From NCBI RefSeq assembly GCF_900142925.1, contig NZ_FRCN01000013.1:237880-301879 (forward strand): 64,000 nt of DNA. The letters are read 5' to 3'. The position numbers were made by a program, and so were the translations under genes. Within the stretch, counting starts at the first letter, position 1. Each line of letters opens with the position of its first letter. The notes below the pieces were generated by a model that worked only from the letters and a program-made list of their open reading frames with translations, did no database searches and was not told the origin of the DNA. Shown here piece after piece: positions 35,155 to 43,789 of the stretch. Source of the DNA: Chitinophaga sp. CF418. Lineage in GTDB: Bacteria > Bacteroidota > Bacteroidia > Chitinophagales > Chitinophagaceae.

Positions 35155-35923
35155 AAGCGGGTATGTTTAATAATTTGTCGATTCTTTCAATACGGTATCC
35201 TTCCTTCTTAAGATGTTGTATCAGCGATGGCAATGCCTGTACTGTTATTTCCATTGAGTCATGCAGCAGTAATACAGCTCCCGGTTTGATACCCTGTCTG
35301 ATCCTTTCCAGCAGCTGGTCTTTGTCTTTCACTACTGTATCCAGCGAGCGGATGTTCCAGCCGACAGGAGTGTAAGCTCCTTTCCTGATCGCCCTGGCAA
35401 GATTCGGATTTGTAACTCCATATGGCGGACGGAAAAGCCTTGGTCTTTTGCCTGTCACAACTTCTACGGTATCATCCATTTGTTTCAATTCAGCCAGCAT
35501 TTTAGCGGAGCCGAACATATCAAACCAGAAGTGATGCGAAAAACTGTGATTCCCGATCACATGTCCTTCAGCATCTATACGACGCAACAAGGGTTCATTC
35601 CCCCCTATCCTGTTACCGATGCAAAAGAAAGCTGCAGGCGCCTGTTCCCTTTGCAGGATGTCCAGGATCTCCGGGGTATGTTTCAGCAAAGGACCATCAT
35701 CAAACGTAATAGCGATCACCTTTTCTTTTGTATCGGCAGCACATATCACCGGTATATAAAAGTTCGATCCTATGTTACATGCTCCCCATACCAGCGCCGC
35801 TACATAAGGCTGCAGCAGTAGCAGGAAAACCCACCAGGGCAATGTCAGCCACAAGTTGTGCACCAGTAGCGCAACTGCCAGCAGCAGGAACAGGCCGATA
35901 TTTGCAATACGGTGTGTCAGCAT
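35147..35923 (-). CDS. Polysaccharide-deacetylase-like (NodB-domain) protein
   Basis: A 258-residue protein. Two N-terminal membrane helices (~8-50) precede a NodB homology domain (~65-250). All five motifs can be seen: ITFDDGP, HSFSHH (metal-binding His pair), RPPYG, a Trp-containing GWNIRSLDT and LLLHDS. It is therefore probably an active carbohydrate-esterase family 4 enzyme in the periplasm, removing an acetyl or other acyl group from an amino sugar. Its presence in a pigment operon is not explained; the GT2 gene nearby suggests that a sugar intermediate may be involved. Confidence 0.85.
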   Translation of the reverse strand: MLTHRIANIGLFLLLAVALLVHNLWLTLPWWVFLLLLQPYVAALVWGACNIGSNFYIPVICAADTKEKVIAITFDDGPLLKHTPEILDILQREQAPAAFFCIGNRIGGNEPLLRRIDAEGHVIGNHSFSHHFWFDMFGSAKMLAELKQMDDTVEVVTGKRPRLFRPPYGVTNPNLARAIRKGAYTPVGWNIRSLDTVVKDKDQLLERIRQGIKPGAVLLLHDSMEITVQALPSLIQHLKKEGYRIERIDKLLNIPAYA

Positions 35924-36981
35924 GCCGTCAGCAGGATCAGTGAATGATGCGTTTGTTTATGATGATTATAGATCAGGACCTTTTTAATCTGTTCCGGTAC
36001 CTTCCCCTTCAACAGTACATCAGCAGGAACCTGTTGTTCTGCCAGTATCCTGTTGCCCAACCACATACCGAAAGAGGCAGCAGTAGGATATTCCCCGCAG
36101 AGATGCTTAAAACCTGCCACTGGTTTACCGGCAAACAATGTATTCTCCACGTACTCATACCATTCGTCTCCGCTGGCATCTCCGTTACGGCCGGTAATAA
36201 CCAGGCTCACTTCCTCCTGACTGCAATTATGCGCGGCCAGAAAAGAAGTAATATCCGGCGAAATTTCGGCCTTCCCTACTGGTTTGTATAAAGTGGTCAG
36301 TCCTGTCAGTTTAGCCTTTGTATTGGGCCCTTTTTCGGTTCCCAGCGCAAAACAGGCCGCGCCCTCTCCTGCTACCGTACCATGTGTACTGCTTTTTAGC
36401 AGTTGTTCATACGTAACCGGCTCTTTCTTGTACAGATCGAAGCGGGAAAGGATATTGAAACTGTGATTGGTCAGTTCGTCCATCGCACCGGCGAGGATGC
36501 TGGAAGAACGTCCTTCTCTCAGTATCATGATACTGTCCAGCAAAGCGCTTTCGAAAGAGAAGGCTTTGTGCACAAAAGTATTGTTGTAAGCATGACAGCC
36601 CAGCATCAGCGCTATCTGTCCTGCTACGGTATTGTGAGTGGACTGGATGAACGCTGTGGGCGTTAACATTTCTTCCTGCTGATTGATCATTTTTGAAAGG
36701 AACACACCGGTATCATCCAGGCAGCCATAGGCCGTTCCTGTAATGATCGCATCGGGGACCTCCACGCCTGCTTCCTGCAGGCTAAGCTTCGCTGCCGCCA
36801 CACCCATCTTGATAACACGGCTCATGCGGCGTATCAGCTTCACATCTATCCATTGTTTGTAGTCAGGCTCCCATGCTTTCAGGCGCGGCCCTTCCCAGGG
36901 CAACACCGCAGCCGGGAATGTATTGCCTGCCGCAGTTTCCTGCGGTGACACACAACCTGTTCCTTGTATATAGATGTACAT
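35917..36981 (-). CDS. Degenerate ketosynthase, probable chain-length factor
   Basis: A 354-residue ketosynthase-like protein lacking the active-site residues. Where an active enzyme has ACSSS, this one reads HKAFSFESALLDS, so the nucleophilic Cys is absent; the GTG-His motif is not recognisable and the final Lys/Gly-His element reads KHLCGEYPTAASFG with Glu for His. Such proteins pair with an intact ketosynthase as chain-length factors (type II PKS; ApeC with ApeO in aryl-polyene systems). The intact partner is encoded three bases upstream. It should therefore set the polyene length rather than condense. Confidence 0.85.
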   Translation of the reverse strand: MYIYIQGTGCVSPQETAAGNTFPAAVLPWEGPRLKAWEPDYKQWIDVKLIRRMSRVIKMGVAAAKLSLQEAGVEVPDAIITGTAYGCLDDTGVFLSKMINQQEEMLTPTAFIQSTHNTVAGQIALMLGCHAYNNTFVHKAFSFESALLDSIMILREGRSSSILAGAMDELTNHSFNILSRFDLYKKEPVTYEQLLKSSTHGTVAGEGAACFALGTEKGPNTKAKLTGLTTLYKPVGKAEISPDITSFLAAHNCSQEEVSLVITGRNGDASGDEWYEYVENTLFAGKPVAGFKHLCGEYPTAASFGMWLGNRILAEQQVPADVLLKGKVPEQIKKVLIYNHHKQTHHSLILLTAC

Positions 36982-36984
36982 ATT

Positions 36985-38199
36985 TTATGATTGCGCATTT
37001 TTTGAAAATACCAGGCTGGAACAGTTACCGCCAAATCCAAAAGAGTTTGACATGACATGCTGCAGCTGCAGCCCGGCAGAGAATTTAGTAACAGGAGAAA
37101 AAGGCAGATCCTTCATCTGTTTACTGAAATTCGCGTTGGGATAGATCACACCCTCTTTCACTGCCCAGGCAGAAAAAACGGCTTCTATGCCTCCACTGGC
37201 GCCCAATGTATGCCCTGTGAAGGACTTCGTACTGCTTACCGGCGGATAATGCGGTGCAAAAAGGCGGGCAATAGCCGCCCCTTCTGCTGAGTCATTATTC
37301 TGGGTACCGGTACCATGCAGATTGATATAATCGACATCTTCCGGCTTGATGCCACTCATTTCCAGCGCTGCCCGCATGGCCAGGAAATTGCCTGTACCAT
37401 CAGGGGAAGAAGCCGTCTGATGATAAGCATCGTTGGCGTTGGCATAACCACTCAATCTGCACCAGGGCTGCTTGCTGGCCGGCAGTTCTGCTGCCAGCGC
37501 CTCACTGATCAATACAACATATCCGGCCCCTTCTCCGAGGTTCAACCCCGCACGGGTATCGTCAAAAGGACGGCAGGCTGCAGGATCAAGTATCATCAGT
37601 GTATTAAAACCATTCAGTGTAAAGCGGGTCAGCGCGTCGGTTCCACCGGCTATTACCACATCCACCAGGTTATTTTTGATCAGCCTCGACCCATACATCA
37701 ATGCATTTGCACTGGAGGAACAAGCGGTGCTGATAGTTGATATATGATGACGGATGCCCATTGCATCGGCCACCAGCTCAGTAATGGCGCCACATTCATG
37801 ATGTACTACCTGACTCAGATGCCCTTTGGAAGGATCCTGCAGGTAGTCTGCAAAGAAGTCTTCCGTCTTGTCCATACCGCCCACTGTATTCGCAGAAACA
37901 AAACCTACGCGGTACTGGTGGATATCTCCAAGGCCGGTACTGTTCCAGGCTTCCTGCGCAGCCACACGGCTCAGCAGAGCTGTACGGCTGATCTTCTCAG
38001 GCATCCCCGTCCAGGAGGCCAGGGTGGCATTGGACGCTTTTACTTCCACTACAGGGAATGTATGGCGGTGCACAGAGTGCAAATGCTCCATATGGGCCAT
38101 ACCTGGCTCCATGCGTTCGAATGCTGTCAGGCATTCAGACAGGTTGTTCCCTATGCCGCAAATAACGCCACCTCCGGCAATCCATACATCACTATGCAT
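36985..38199 (-). CDS. Beta-ketoacyl-ACP synthase, active, partner of the chain-length factor
   Basis: A 404-residue KAS I/II-type condensing enzyme with the full catalytic set: Cys160 in ISTACSSSANAL, His in NLHGTGTQNND and His in TKSFTGHTLGASGG. It decarboxylates malonyl-ACP and extends the acyl chain. It starts on the last base of the ACP gene and ends three bases before the degenerate ketosynthase gene; the three genes look like a minimal polyketide synthase (ACP - KS - CLF). By analogy with ApeO/ApeC this pair should carry out the repeated elongations of the aryl polyene. Confidence 0.9.
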   Translation of the reverse strand: MHSDVWIAGGGVICGIGNNLSECLTAFERMEPGMAHMEHLHSVHRHTFPVVEVKASNATLASWTGMPEKISRTALLSRVAAQEAWNSTGLGDIHQYRVGFVSANTVGGMDKTEDFFADYLQDPSKGHLSQVVHHECGAITELVADAMGIRHHISTISTACSSSANALMYGSRLIKNNLVDVVIAGGTDALTRFTLNGFNTLMILDPAACRPFDDTRAGLNLGEGAGYVVLISEALAAELPASKQPWCRLSGYANANDAYHQTASSPDGTGNFLAMRAALEMSGIKPEDVDYINLHGTGTQNNDSAEGAAIARLFAPHYPPVSSTKSFTGHTLGASGGIEAVFSAWAVKEGVIYPNANFSKQMKDLPFSPVTKFSAGLQLQHVMSNSFGFGGNCSSLVFSKNAQS

Positions 38200-38459
38200 T
38201 ATTTAGCGGTTTGATGCGCGGTAATGAATTCAGCGATGGTACGCACGGAATGGAATATTTCCGGCCCCTGCTCAGGATTCGCAATACGGATACCGTAATG
38301 CTGCTGCAGCAGTACAATTATTTCCAGCGCATCGATAGAGTCCAGACCCAATCCATCCTTGAACAAGGGCTGATCATCCCCGATATCTTCAGGTTTTACT
38401 TCCTGCAGGTTCAACTGCTCTACGATCTGGGCTTTCAGCGCCGCCATCAATTTTTCCAT
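38199..38459 (-). CDS. Acyl carrier protein (first)
   Basis: An 86-residue ACP. The phosphopantetheine attachment site is Ser41 in DGLGLDSIDALEI. The sequence is more divergent than primary-metabolism ACPs (QHYGIRIANPEQGPE after helix II). It overlaps the KS gene downstream by one base, so it is probably the carrier used by that KS/CLF pair. The AcpS-like enzyme at 24886 is the probable activator. Confidence 0.92.
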   Translation of the reverse strand: MEKLMAALKAQIVEQLNLQEVKPEDIGDDQPLFKDGLGLDSIDALEIIVLLQQHYGIRIANPEQGPEIFHSVRTIAEFITAHQTAK

Positions 38460-38482
38460 GATTATTATTACTGTATATTAAT

Positions 38483-39097
38483 TTAAAAACTTACTGCTTT
38501 CTGCAGATTATCTGCATTGAATGCCAATCCCCCGCTGCTACGCTCCACTTTGTACAAGATCACCTCATACGCAGGCCCCATCACTTCCACCCATCCGCAG
38601 AGACAGGCGGAAACAGCATTTTCCAGGAACAGCTGACTGATATATCCAACCATGAATTCCGGGTCAAATGCATCAGCGGTAAAAAAGGCATTCTCTCCTT
38701 TGAAGCCATGACGGATACTGATTTCCCCCATTACGATATTGGCCAGCGTGTATACAAATAATGCCGGGCTGGCAATATCTTTCACCGTGTCAAAATATCG
38801 CAGGTCAGTGTCAAGACTGGCGCTTTTATTAGCCAGTATCAGACCGATACTTTCTGGCGGATAATTGTTCAGCGGGGCATCCTTCAACAATACCTCTGCG
38901 GCAAGCCATCCCAGCTTGCTCAGCGGATCCATTTTATGGAACTTGGGATACTGACCGGAAAACTGGTCATATCCTGCCCGCAGAAATTCCTGTAATTCCT
39001 GCGCCTGCGGCGTTTCCCACAACAGTGTTCCATCCCTGTACACCCGGTTTTTCCGGATCACACAACTTCCCGTTATATATGCCTCGCCGTTATACAA
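38483..39097 (-). CDS. Half-length ketosynthase-like protein
   Basis: A 204-residue protein that resembles only the N-terminal half of a beta-ketoacyl synthase: YITGSCVIRKNRV at the start, LKDAPLNNYPPESIGLILANKSAS (split ~76-100) and a pseudo active-site region ENAFFTADAFDPEFMVGYI where a normal enzyme has its Cys. There is no Cys and no C-terminal His domain, and no frameshifted remainder lies downstream because the ACP gene follows after 23 bases. It is therefore a stable short form and not debris. Role unknown: possibly a regulatory or scaffold subunit of the ketosynthase complex. Confidence 0.72.
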   Translation of the reverse strand: MYNGEAYITGSCVIRKNRVYRDGTLLWETPQAQELQEFLRAGYDQFSGQYPKFHKMDPLSKLGWLAAEVLLKDAPLNNYPPESIGLILANKSASLDTDLRYFDTVKDIASPALFVYTLANIVMGEISIRHGFKGENAFFTADAFDPEFMVGYISQLFLENAVSACLCGWVEVMGPAYEVILYKVERSSGGLAFNADNLQKAVSF

Positions 39098-39098
39098 G

Positions 39099-40346
39099 CT
39101 ATTGGTCCTGTTTTATAATTTGTGTTAATTCTATGGTACGCGCCAACCGTTTCAGTGCTGTATCATGATGCTGCACAAAAGGATTGCTCATGTCCCATAC
39201 ATATCCTGCCAGTACTGAACAGATCTGATTTTTCACTTCCGAACGCTGCTCCGCAGAGAAGAAGATCTTGTCCAGGGTCCCCTCGTACCAGGCCATTACA
39301 TAAGAGCGGAAAGTATTCACACCCTGCATGGTAGGCTCCATGTATTCTTTCTCCCAGTCAACCGCTTCTCCTTTCAGCTTGCGGATCACCAGTTTAGCAG
39401 CAGTCTGCGCAGAAACGCAGGCCAAAGTTACGCCAGATGAGAAAATAGGGTCCAGAAATTCTGTCACGTTACCTGTCAGCACAAAGCCTTCTCCATAGAA
39501 CTTGTCTGTGGTGGCAGACCATGACTCCAGGATACGTGGTTCAAACACCAGTTCCACATCACGGAAACGCTCTCTGGTATAAGGTTCAGCTTCCAGCATA
39601 GCCCGGTATTGCTGCTCGGGAGTACCCGGATAAGCATCAAAAAATGAAGGATCGCTTACAAAACCCACAGAGGTCACGCCGGTAGAGAATGGAATGATCC
39701 ATATCCAGGTGCCCGGTTTATGTACCACCGCTGTAATACGGTTCGGCTCGTCTGCCATGGAACGGCGGGCGTCCACAGTGTGCGCAAACAAGGCCTTGCG
39801 CGGCTGCAGGTTTGAATTTTTTTCCAGGTTAAACAGGCGGGGTATTACCCTGCCATAGCCACTGCCGTCCACGATGAAGCGGGCAGCTATTTCACTTTTA
39901 TTGCCGTGTATATCTTCAACTGTAGTTACAGAGTCTGATCCGTCAAAACGGATGGCTGTCACCGTCGTTTCATAGGATACAGGTACGCCCATTGCCTCTA
40001 CAGTATCTGCCAGTGTCTTGTCAAAATCAGCCCTGGTCACCTGCCAGGTCCAGTTCCAACCCGGCGTATGCTGTTCTTTAAAGGTAAAGTCACATACGCT
40101 GTTGCCTTTTACGAATTTAGCACCATACTTTTCCTGGAAGCCTTTGGCCTTAATGGCATCAATAAAACCGGCTTCTTCCAGCGCTTCCATACTACGTGGC
40201 AGGAGGCTTTCGCCAATCACAAAGCGGGGGAATTTCAGCTTTTCCACTATTTTCACAGAATAACCTGCCTGGTGGATAATGGATGCCGCCACTGTTCCTG
40301 AAGGGCCCGCACCGATCACTAATACGTCTACCTTTTCTGTTGTCAT
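39099..40346 (-). CDS. Flavin-dependent halogenase-like oxidoreductase
   Basis: A 415-residue FAD enzyme. The N terminus has the GxGxxG motif (VLVIGAGPSGTVAASI) and the ESLLPRSMEALEEAG region of the halogenase/geranylgeranyl-reductase group. Two halogenase features are visible: a KYGAKFVKG stretch (~93-101) in the place of the catalytic Lys segment, and WIWIIP at residues 214-219, which fits the WxWxIP motif that hinders monooxygenation. It may chlorinate the aromatic ring, as chlorinated flexirubins are known, or be a related redox enzyme. It lies between the methyltransferase and half-ketosynthase genes. Activity as a halogenase is not certain. Confidence 0.8.
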   Translation of the reverse strand: MTTEKVDVLVIGAGPSGTVAASIIHQAGYSVKIVEKLKFPRFVIGESLLPRSMEALEEAGFIDAIKAKGFQEKYGAKFVKGNSVCDFTFKEQHTPGWNWTWQVTRADFDKTLADTVEAMGVPVSYETTVTAIRFDGSDSVTTVEDIHGNKSEIAARFIVDGSGYGRVIPRLFNLEKNSNLQPRKALFAHTVDARRSMADEPNRITAVVHKPGTWIWIIPFSTGVTSVGFVSDPSFFDAYPGTPEQQYRAMLEAEPYTRERFRDVELVFEPRILESWSATTDKFYGEGFVLTGNVTEFLDPIFSSGVTLACVSAQTAAKLVIRKLKGEAVDWEKEYMEPTMQGVNTFRSYVMAWYEGTLDKIFFSAEQRSEVKNQICSVLAGYVWDMSNPFVQHHDTALKRLARTIELTQIIKQDQ

Positions 40347-40377
40347 GGATATGTTTTATGGAGTAGTGTTATGGAGA

Positions 40378-41445
40378 CTATTTTCTCTTACATTTTAACA
40401 GTGTGTAGCTAAGTCCCATCTGGTTATTCTCCTCAACTATCTGCAGGCCTGCGTCTTCAATACATTTAAAGAAATCGTCCGTATGGTACATCTGGCTGTT
40501 GCCATTCGCCATAGCAGTAAAATACAATGATGTCTGCTGGAGGCAGAAAGCGGCCGATTTGAATGGCTGTCTGTTCCAGAATGGTTCCAGGATATAGATG
40601 GTACCGCTCTCTGTCAGCGCCTCACGGCAGCGTTTCAGGATGGATACGATCTGCTCTTCGGAGAAGCAATCCAGGAACTGGCTCATCCAGATAGCGTCAA
40701 ATCCGGAAGGGAAAGGTAGGCTTTCATCCAGGATATTGGCTTCATGGAAAGACACACGGTCAGCTACGCCAGCTTCTTTTGTACGCTGTTGTGCGATGGC
40801 GATCTCACCCGGCAGGTCGAACATGGTCACTTTTACCTCTGCATCATAGGCAGTCACGGCCAGTGTCCATTTCCCGGTATTACCACCGATGTCCAGCAGG
40901 GTACGGGGTTTATTTTCAAATACGATCGGCAATGCCTGTGGAAATGCCAGGTCGGAATAGTAATGGTCAAAGTCAAACCAGCTCTTGCCTATTTCCGGCG
41001 CCAGCAATGGCAATCCGGGATAGATTGTTTCCCAGGGACCCAGCTCCTTTAATCCGGCAGGCCGGCCTTCCTTTAAGCTATCCTGCAGGTGGTCCATACC
41101 GCGATAGCAGATGTCCTGTGAAAAGTTCATGTTAATGCGAGTCAGCTTATCATGCAGGATAAAATAACCCGTCTTTGTCAGAATGTATCTTTTATCATTC
41201 ACGATAAGCAGTTCAATACCGAGGCCCGCTTCCAGCAGTACGCGCACAGCATAACGGGAGAGCGATACTTTTTCCAGTACTTCTTCAATGGTCAGTCCCT
41301 TTTGTCCGGCGTCACTGATAGCCTGCAGGATGCCCATATCACGCAGGGCACGGGTAGCCTGGAATGCTATCGGCGCAAAAGCAAGTCTCAATGCTGCTTC
41401 CTGCGCCTGTAGTGCTGTTTTCGTTTCTTTAGTAAAAAACTCCAT
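40378..41445 (-). CDS. SAM-dependent methyltransferase (O-methyltransferase-like)
   Basis: A 355-residue enzyme of the acetylserotonin O-methyltransferase-like fold: an N-terminal winged-helix dimerisation region (~20-110, LQAISDAGQKGLTIEEVLEK) and a C-terminal Rossmann domain with SAM motif LLDIGGNTGKWTL (~180) and VTMFDLPGEIAIA. In the motif SQFLDCFSEEQ an Asp replaces the His that acts as base in many O-methyltransferases (typically LHDW), so C-methylation or another mechanism is possible. Flexirubins carry ring methyl groups, which makes this gene the candidate for that step; inferred. Confidence 0.85.
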   Translation of the reverse strand: MEFFTKETKTALQAQEAALRLAFAPIAFQATRALRDMGILQAISDAGQKGLTIEEVLEKVSLSRYAVRVLLEAGLGIELLIVNDKRYILTKTGYFILHDKLTRINMNFSQDICYRGMDHLQDSLKEGRPAGLKELGPWETIYPGLPLLAPEIGKSWFDFDHYYSDLAFPQALPIVFENKPRTLLDIGGNTGKWTLAVTAYDAEVKVTMFDLPGEIAIAQQRTKEAGVADRVSFHEANILDESLPFPSGFDAIWMSQFLDCFSEEQIVSILKRCREALTESGTIYILEPFWNRQPFKSAAFCLQQTSLYFTAMANGNSQMYHTDDFFKCIEDAGLQIVEENNQMGLSYTLLKCKRK

Positions 41446-41462
41446 TCTGAATTAAGATTAGA

Positions 41463-42611
41463 TTATTTCGAAAATATCATGGCTGCATTACAACCGCCAA
41501 AACCGGATACCGTCTTCAGGAAATGCTGCATAGGCCTGCTGCTCAGCTGGTTGCTCACCTTTACCGGGTGAGGTACACCCAGGGACTGGAATCCCAGTGT
41601 GGGAATGACCAGTTGTTGCTGCAGCGCATGCATACCTATCACGGCTTCTATCAGTCCTGCAGCACCTAAGGTATGCCCGTAATACCCTTTCAGGCTGTTC
41701 ACAGGCACATCCAGCAGTCCTGCCAGGTGCAGCGCTTTCGATTCCATTTCATCATTGTACAGCGTTGCAGTACCATGAGCAGAAACAAAACCGATGTCTG
41801 CCGGCGTCAGCCCTGAACCCTTCATCGCCTTTTGCATGGCTGTACTCAGCTCAGCGCCGGTACGGGAAGGCCCGGAAATGTGGTTGGCGTCATTACTCAC
41901 AGCGCCCGCTCCTACGCGGATGGAAGAAGGAGTAATATATGCTTCATTATTGGTCAGTATCACAGTAGCTGCTCCTTCCCCTAATGTCACCCCTTTACGG
42001 TCGGCATCAAAAGGCCGGCATGGCTCACTGCTGACAGCCTGGAAAGACTGGAAGCCAGATAATACAAACCTGGTCACCACATCTGCCCCGGTCACTACCG
42101 CGTGGTCATAACGACCGGAAAGGATCAGCCTTCTGGCTGTTAAAATAGCCAGCAACCCTGAGATACAGGCGTTGCTGACTACTATAGGATCTTCCGTATA
42201 ATTAAAATACTGTGCCACCTTCCTGGCAGTATGGAACAGTTCCATTTCCTGCAAGGGAGCATTGGCAGGATCTTCCTGCTGCTCCAGCAGCTCAATATTC
42301 CCTTTTGTAGTGGATACGATGAAAGCGGTACGGCCATCCGTAATGTCAATGGACGTTCTGTCCAATGCATTCTGCACGGATAATATCAACAGCTGTTCGA
42401 ACTTTGTACACTGCTCCAGGCTTTCCTCATTCCAGCTCTTTTCCAGCTGGTCGGGAGCCATCATAGCAGCATAAAACGGCGCTGCCGACATTGTCAGGTC
42501 GTCATGCAGGCAGATGCCGCTCAGGCCATTCCTTACATTTACAAAGTTCTCTTCTGTTGTTCTGCCCAGTGGCGACAGGATATTATCTGCCACTACATAC
42601 ACACTTTTCAT
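41463..42611 (-). CDS. Beta-ketoacyl-ACP synthase (second, active)
   Basis: A 382-residue ketosynthase with the full triad: Cys149 in VVSNACISGLLA, His in VSAHGTATLYNDE and His in KGYYGHTLGAAGLIE. The sequence differs clearly from the other two intact KS proteins of the operon, so it is not a recent duplicate. It overlaps the thioesterase gene upstream by four bases (ATGA). In aryl-polyene systems a separate KS (ApeR-type) starts the chain; which of the two extra KS enzymes does this here cannot be told from the sequence. Confidence 0.9.
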   Translation of the reverse strand: MKSVYVVADNILSPLGRTTEENFVNVRNGLSGICLHDDLTMSAAPFYAAMMAPDQLEKSWNEESLEQCTKFEQLLILSVQNALDRTSIDITDGRTAFIVSTTKGNIELLEQQEDPANAPLQEMELFHTARKVAQYFNYTEDPIVVSNACISGLLAILTARRLILSGRYDHAVVTGADVVTRFVLSGFQSFQAVSSEPCRPFDADRKGVTLGEGAATVILTNNEAYITPSSIRVGAGAVSNDANHISGPSRTGAELSTAMQKAMKGSGLTPADIGFVSAHGTATLYNDEMESKALHLAGLLDVPVNSLKGYYGHTLGAAGLIEAVIGMHALQQQLVIPTLGFQSLGVPHPVKVSNQLSSRPMQHFLKTVSGFGGCNAAMIFSK

Positions 42612-43060
42612 CTTTTCACATTATTAGGAGCAATGATCTGTCCATGCTGTGTTTTCCATTTTTCGAAAAATGGAGGGATGGTCAGCTGCAGCGTTGATGT
42701 AGCTACATCCAGGAATACCTGGAGGGAACTCCCATCAGCTACCAGCTCACCCGTTACAAAATTGTACAGTTTGTATTCAAACCTGATCTTTGCAGCGGCA
42801 GTATTCACATAAGTGGCTTCCACAACTACACGGTCTCCGTATCTCAGCGAACGCTTATAATTGCATTGCACATTCACAACAGGTACGGTATATCCTTCTT
42901 TATAAATATCGAGGTAACGGAACCCGTATTTTTCGCCGAAAGCCTCTCTCCCATCTTCAAAATAGCGAATATAATGTCCATGCCATACTATTCCCAGCGG
43001 ATCGGCTTCATTAAACTTCACAAGTATATTCGCACTCTCGGTCAATACAGGGCTCATCAT
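42608..43060 (-). CDS. Acyl-CoA/ACP thioesterase, 4HBT hotdog family
   Basis: A 150-residue single-hotdog thioesterase. The YbgC/4-hydroxybenzoyl-CoA thioesterase signature is at ~15-40: FNEADPLGIVWHGHYIRYF followed by EDGREAF, with the catalytic Asp at ~20. It could release the finished polyene acid or a wrongly primed chain from ACP. The ATGA overlap with the next ketosynthase gene implies coupled translation. A very similar role is assigned to a thioesterase (ApeK) in aryl-polyene clusters. Confidence 0.88.
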   Translation of the reverse strand: MMSPVLTESANILVKFNEADPLGIVWHGHYIRYFEDGREAFGEKYGFRYLDIYKEGYTVPVVNVQCNYKRSLRYGDRVVVEATYVNTAAAKIRFEYKLYNFVTGELVADGSSLQVFLDVATSTLQLTIPPFFEKWKTQHGQIIAPNNVKR

Positions 43061-43078
43061 TTTATTTTTCCGTATTAA

Positions 43079-43777
43079 TTACATCAGGCTGGCCTGGCTT
43101 TTCACAGCCGCTACCCTTGTTTCGGGAGTAGCGGCAGATTTATTCTTCCATTCTTTATATTTTCCATGGTCGATGGAATTCAGCACTTTGTAGATGGTAT
43201 AAGCCCAGTAGTTACGGAAACCGAAGCCCTGTGCCTTACCGGTAAAACGTTCTGTCAACAGCACTTTTTTGGTAGAAAGGTCTATCAGTGTAGCGTATAC
43301 GTAAGCTTCTTTATTCGTCTTACTCATACCGTCCATAATAAATACCAGGCCGATACCTTTCTGACCATGGAGATCGTATTTCTTCACATGCTTATCAATG
43401 TCTGCAGCTGTTAATCCTTTTTCCAGGTCAGCAACACCATTGGCCTTGATGGTAGCAGGATTTACACCTTCATTGAGTTTCTGCACCGCTTCCAGGAAGT
43501 TGCTCACACTGGTCCTTTTGAAGGCGCCGGCAACGTCATACTTCTTGGCTTCTGTAACGATCACATTATTAATCGGCTCGAACTTATTGACAATTTCTGC
43601 GGCAGTTGCTGTTTCTCCCTCTATTTTGGTGGCGGAGAAATCAACACCGAGGTAAGTCAATGGGGTGGATTCATTGCTGAAAAATTCTTTCAGGGTTTGT
43701 GCATGACTGCGTCCGGCAGACAGGCATACAAATACTAAAGCAAAACTTGCCAGCAGGCATTTCTTTAAGGTGGTCAT
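43079..43777 (-). CDS. Exported protein of unknown function in the flexirubin operon
   Basis: A 232-residue protein with a clear cleavable signal peptide (~1-26, SAGRSHAQ). I do not recognise the family. The mature part has a LTYLGVDFSATKIEG motif at the start, a region of predicted helices (AAEIVNKFEPINNVIV) and a beta-rich end (AYVYATLIDLSTKKVLLTERF). No cysteine occurs in the mature part and no enzyme motif is visible. Its position between the second dehydratase and the thioesterase, in frame with a tight operon, argues for a real function in pigment handling in the periplasm. Confidence 0.7.
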   Translation of the reverse strand: MTTLKKCLLASFALVFVCLSAGRSHAQTLKEFFSNESTPLTYLGVDFSATKIEGETATAAEIVNKFEPINNVIVTEAKKYDVAGAFKRTSVSNFLEAVQKLNEGVNPATIKANGVADLEKGLTAADIDKHVKKYDLHGQKGIGLVFIMDGMSKTNKEAYVYATLIDLSTKKVLLTERFTGKAQGFGFRNYWAYTIYKVLNSIDHGKYKEWKNKSAATPETRVAAVKSQASLM

Positions 43778-43789
43778 TACAAATGGATT

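Noticed and set aside
38483..39097. Possible pseudogene of a ketosynthase
   Set aside because: The frame is intact, translationally placed within the operon, and no C-terminal remnant or frameshift is visible; reported as a half-length gene instead.
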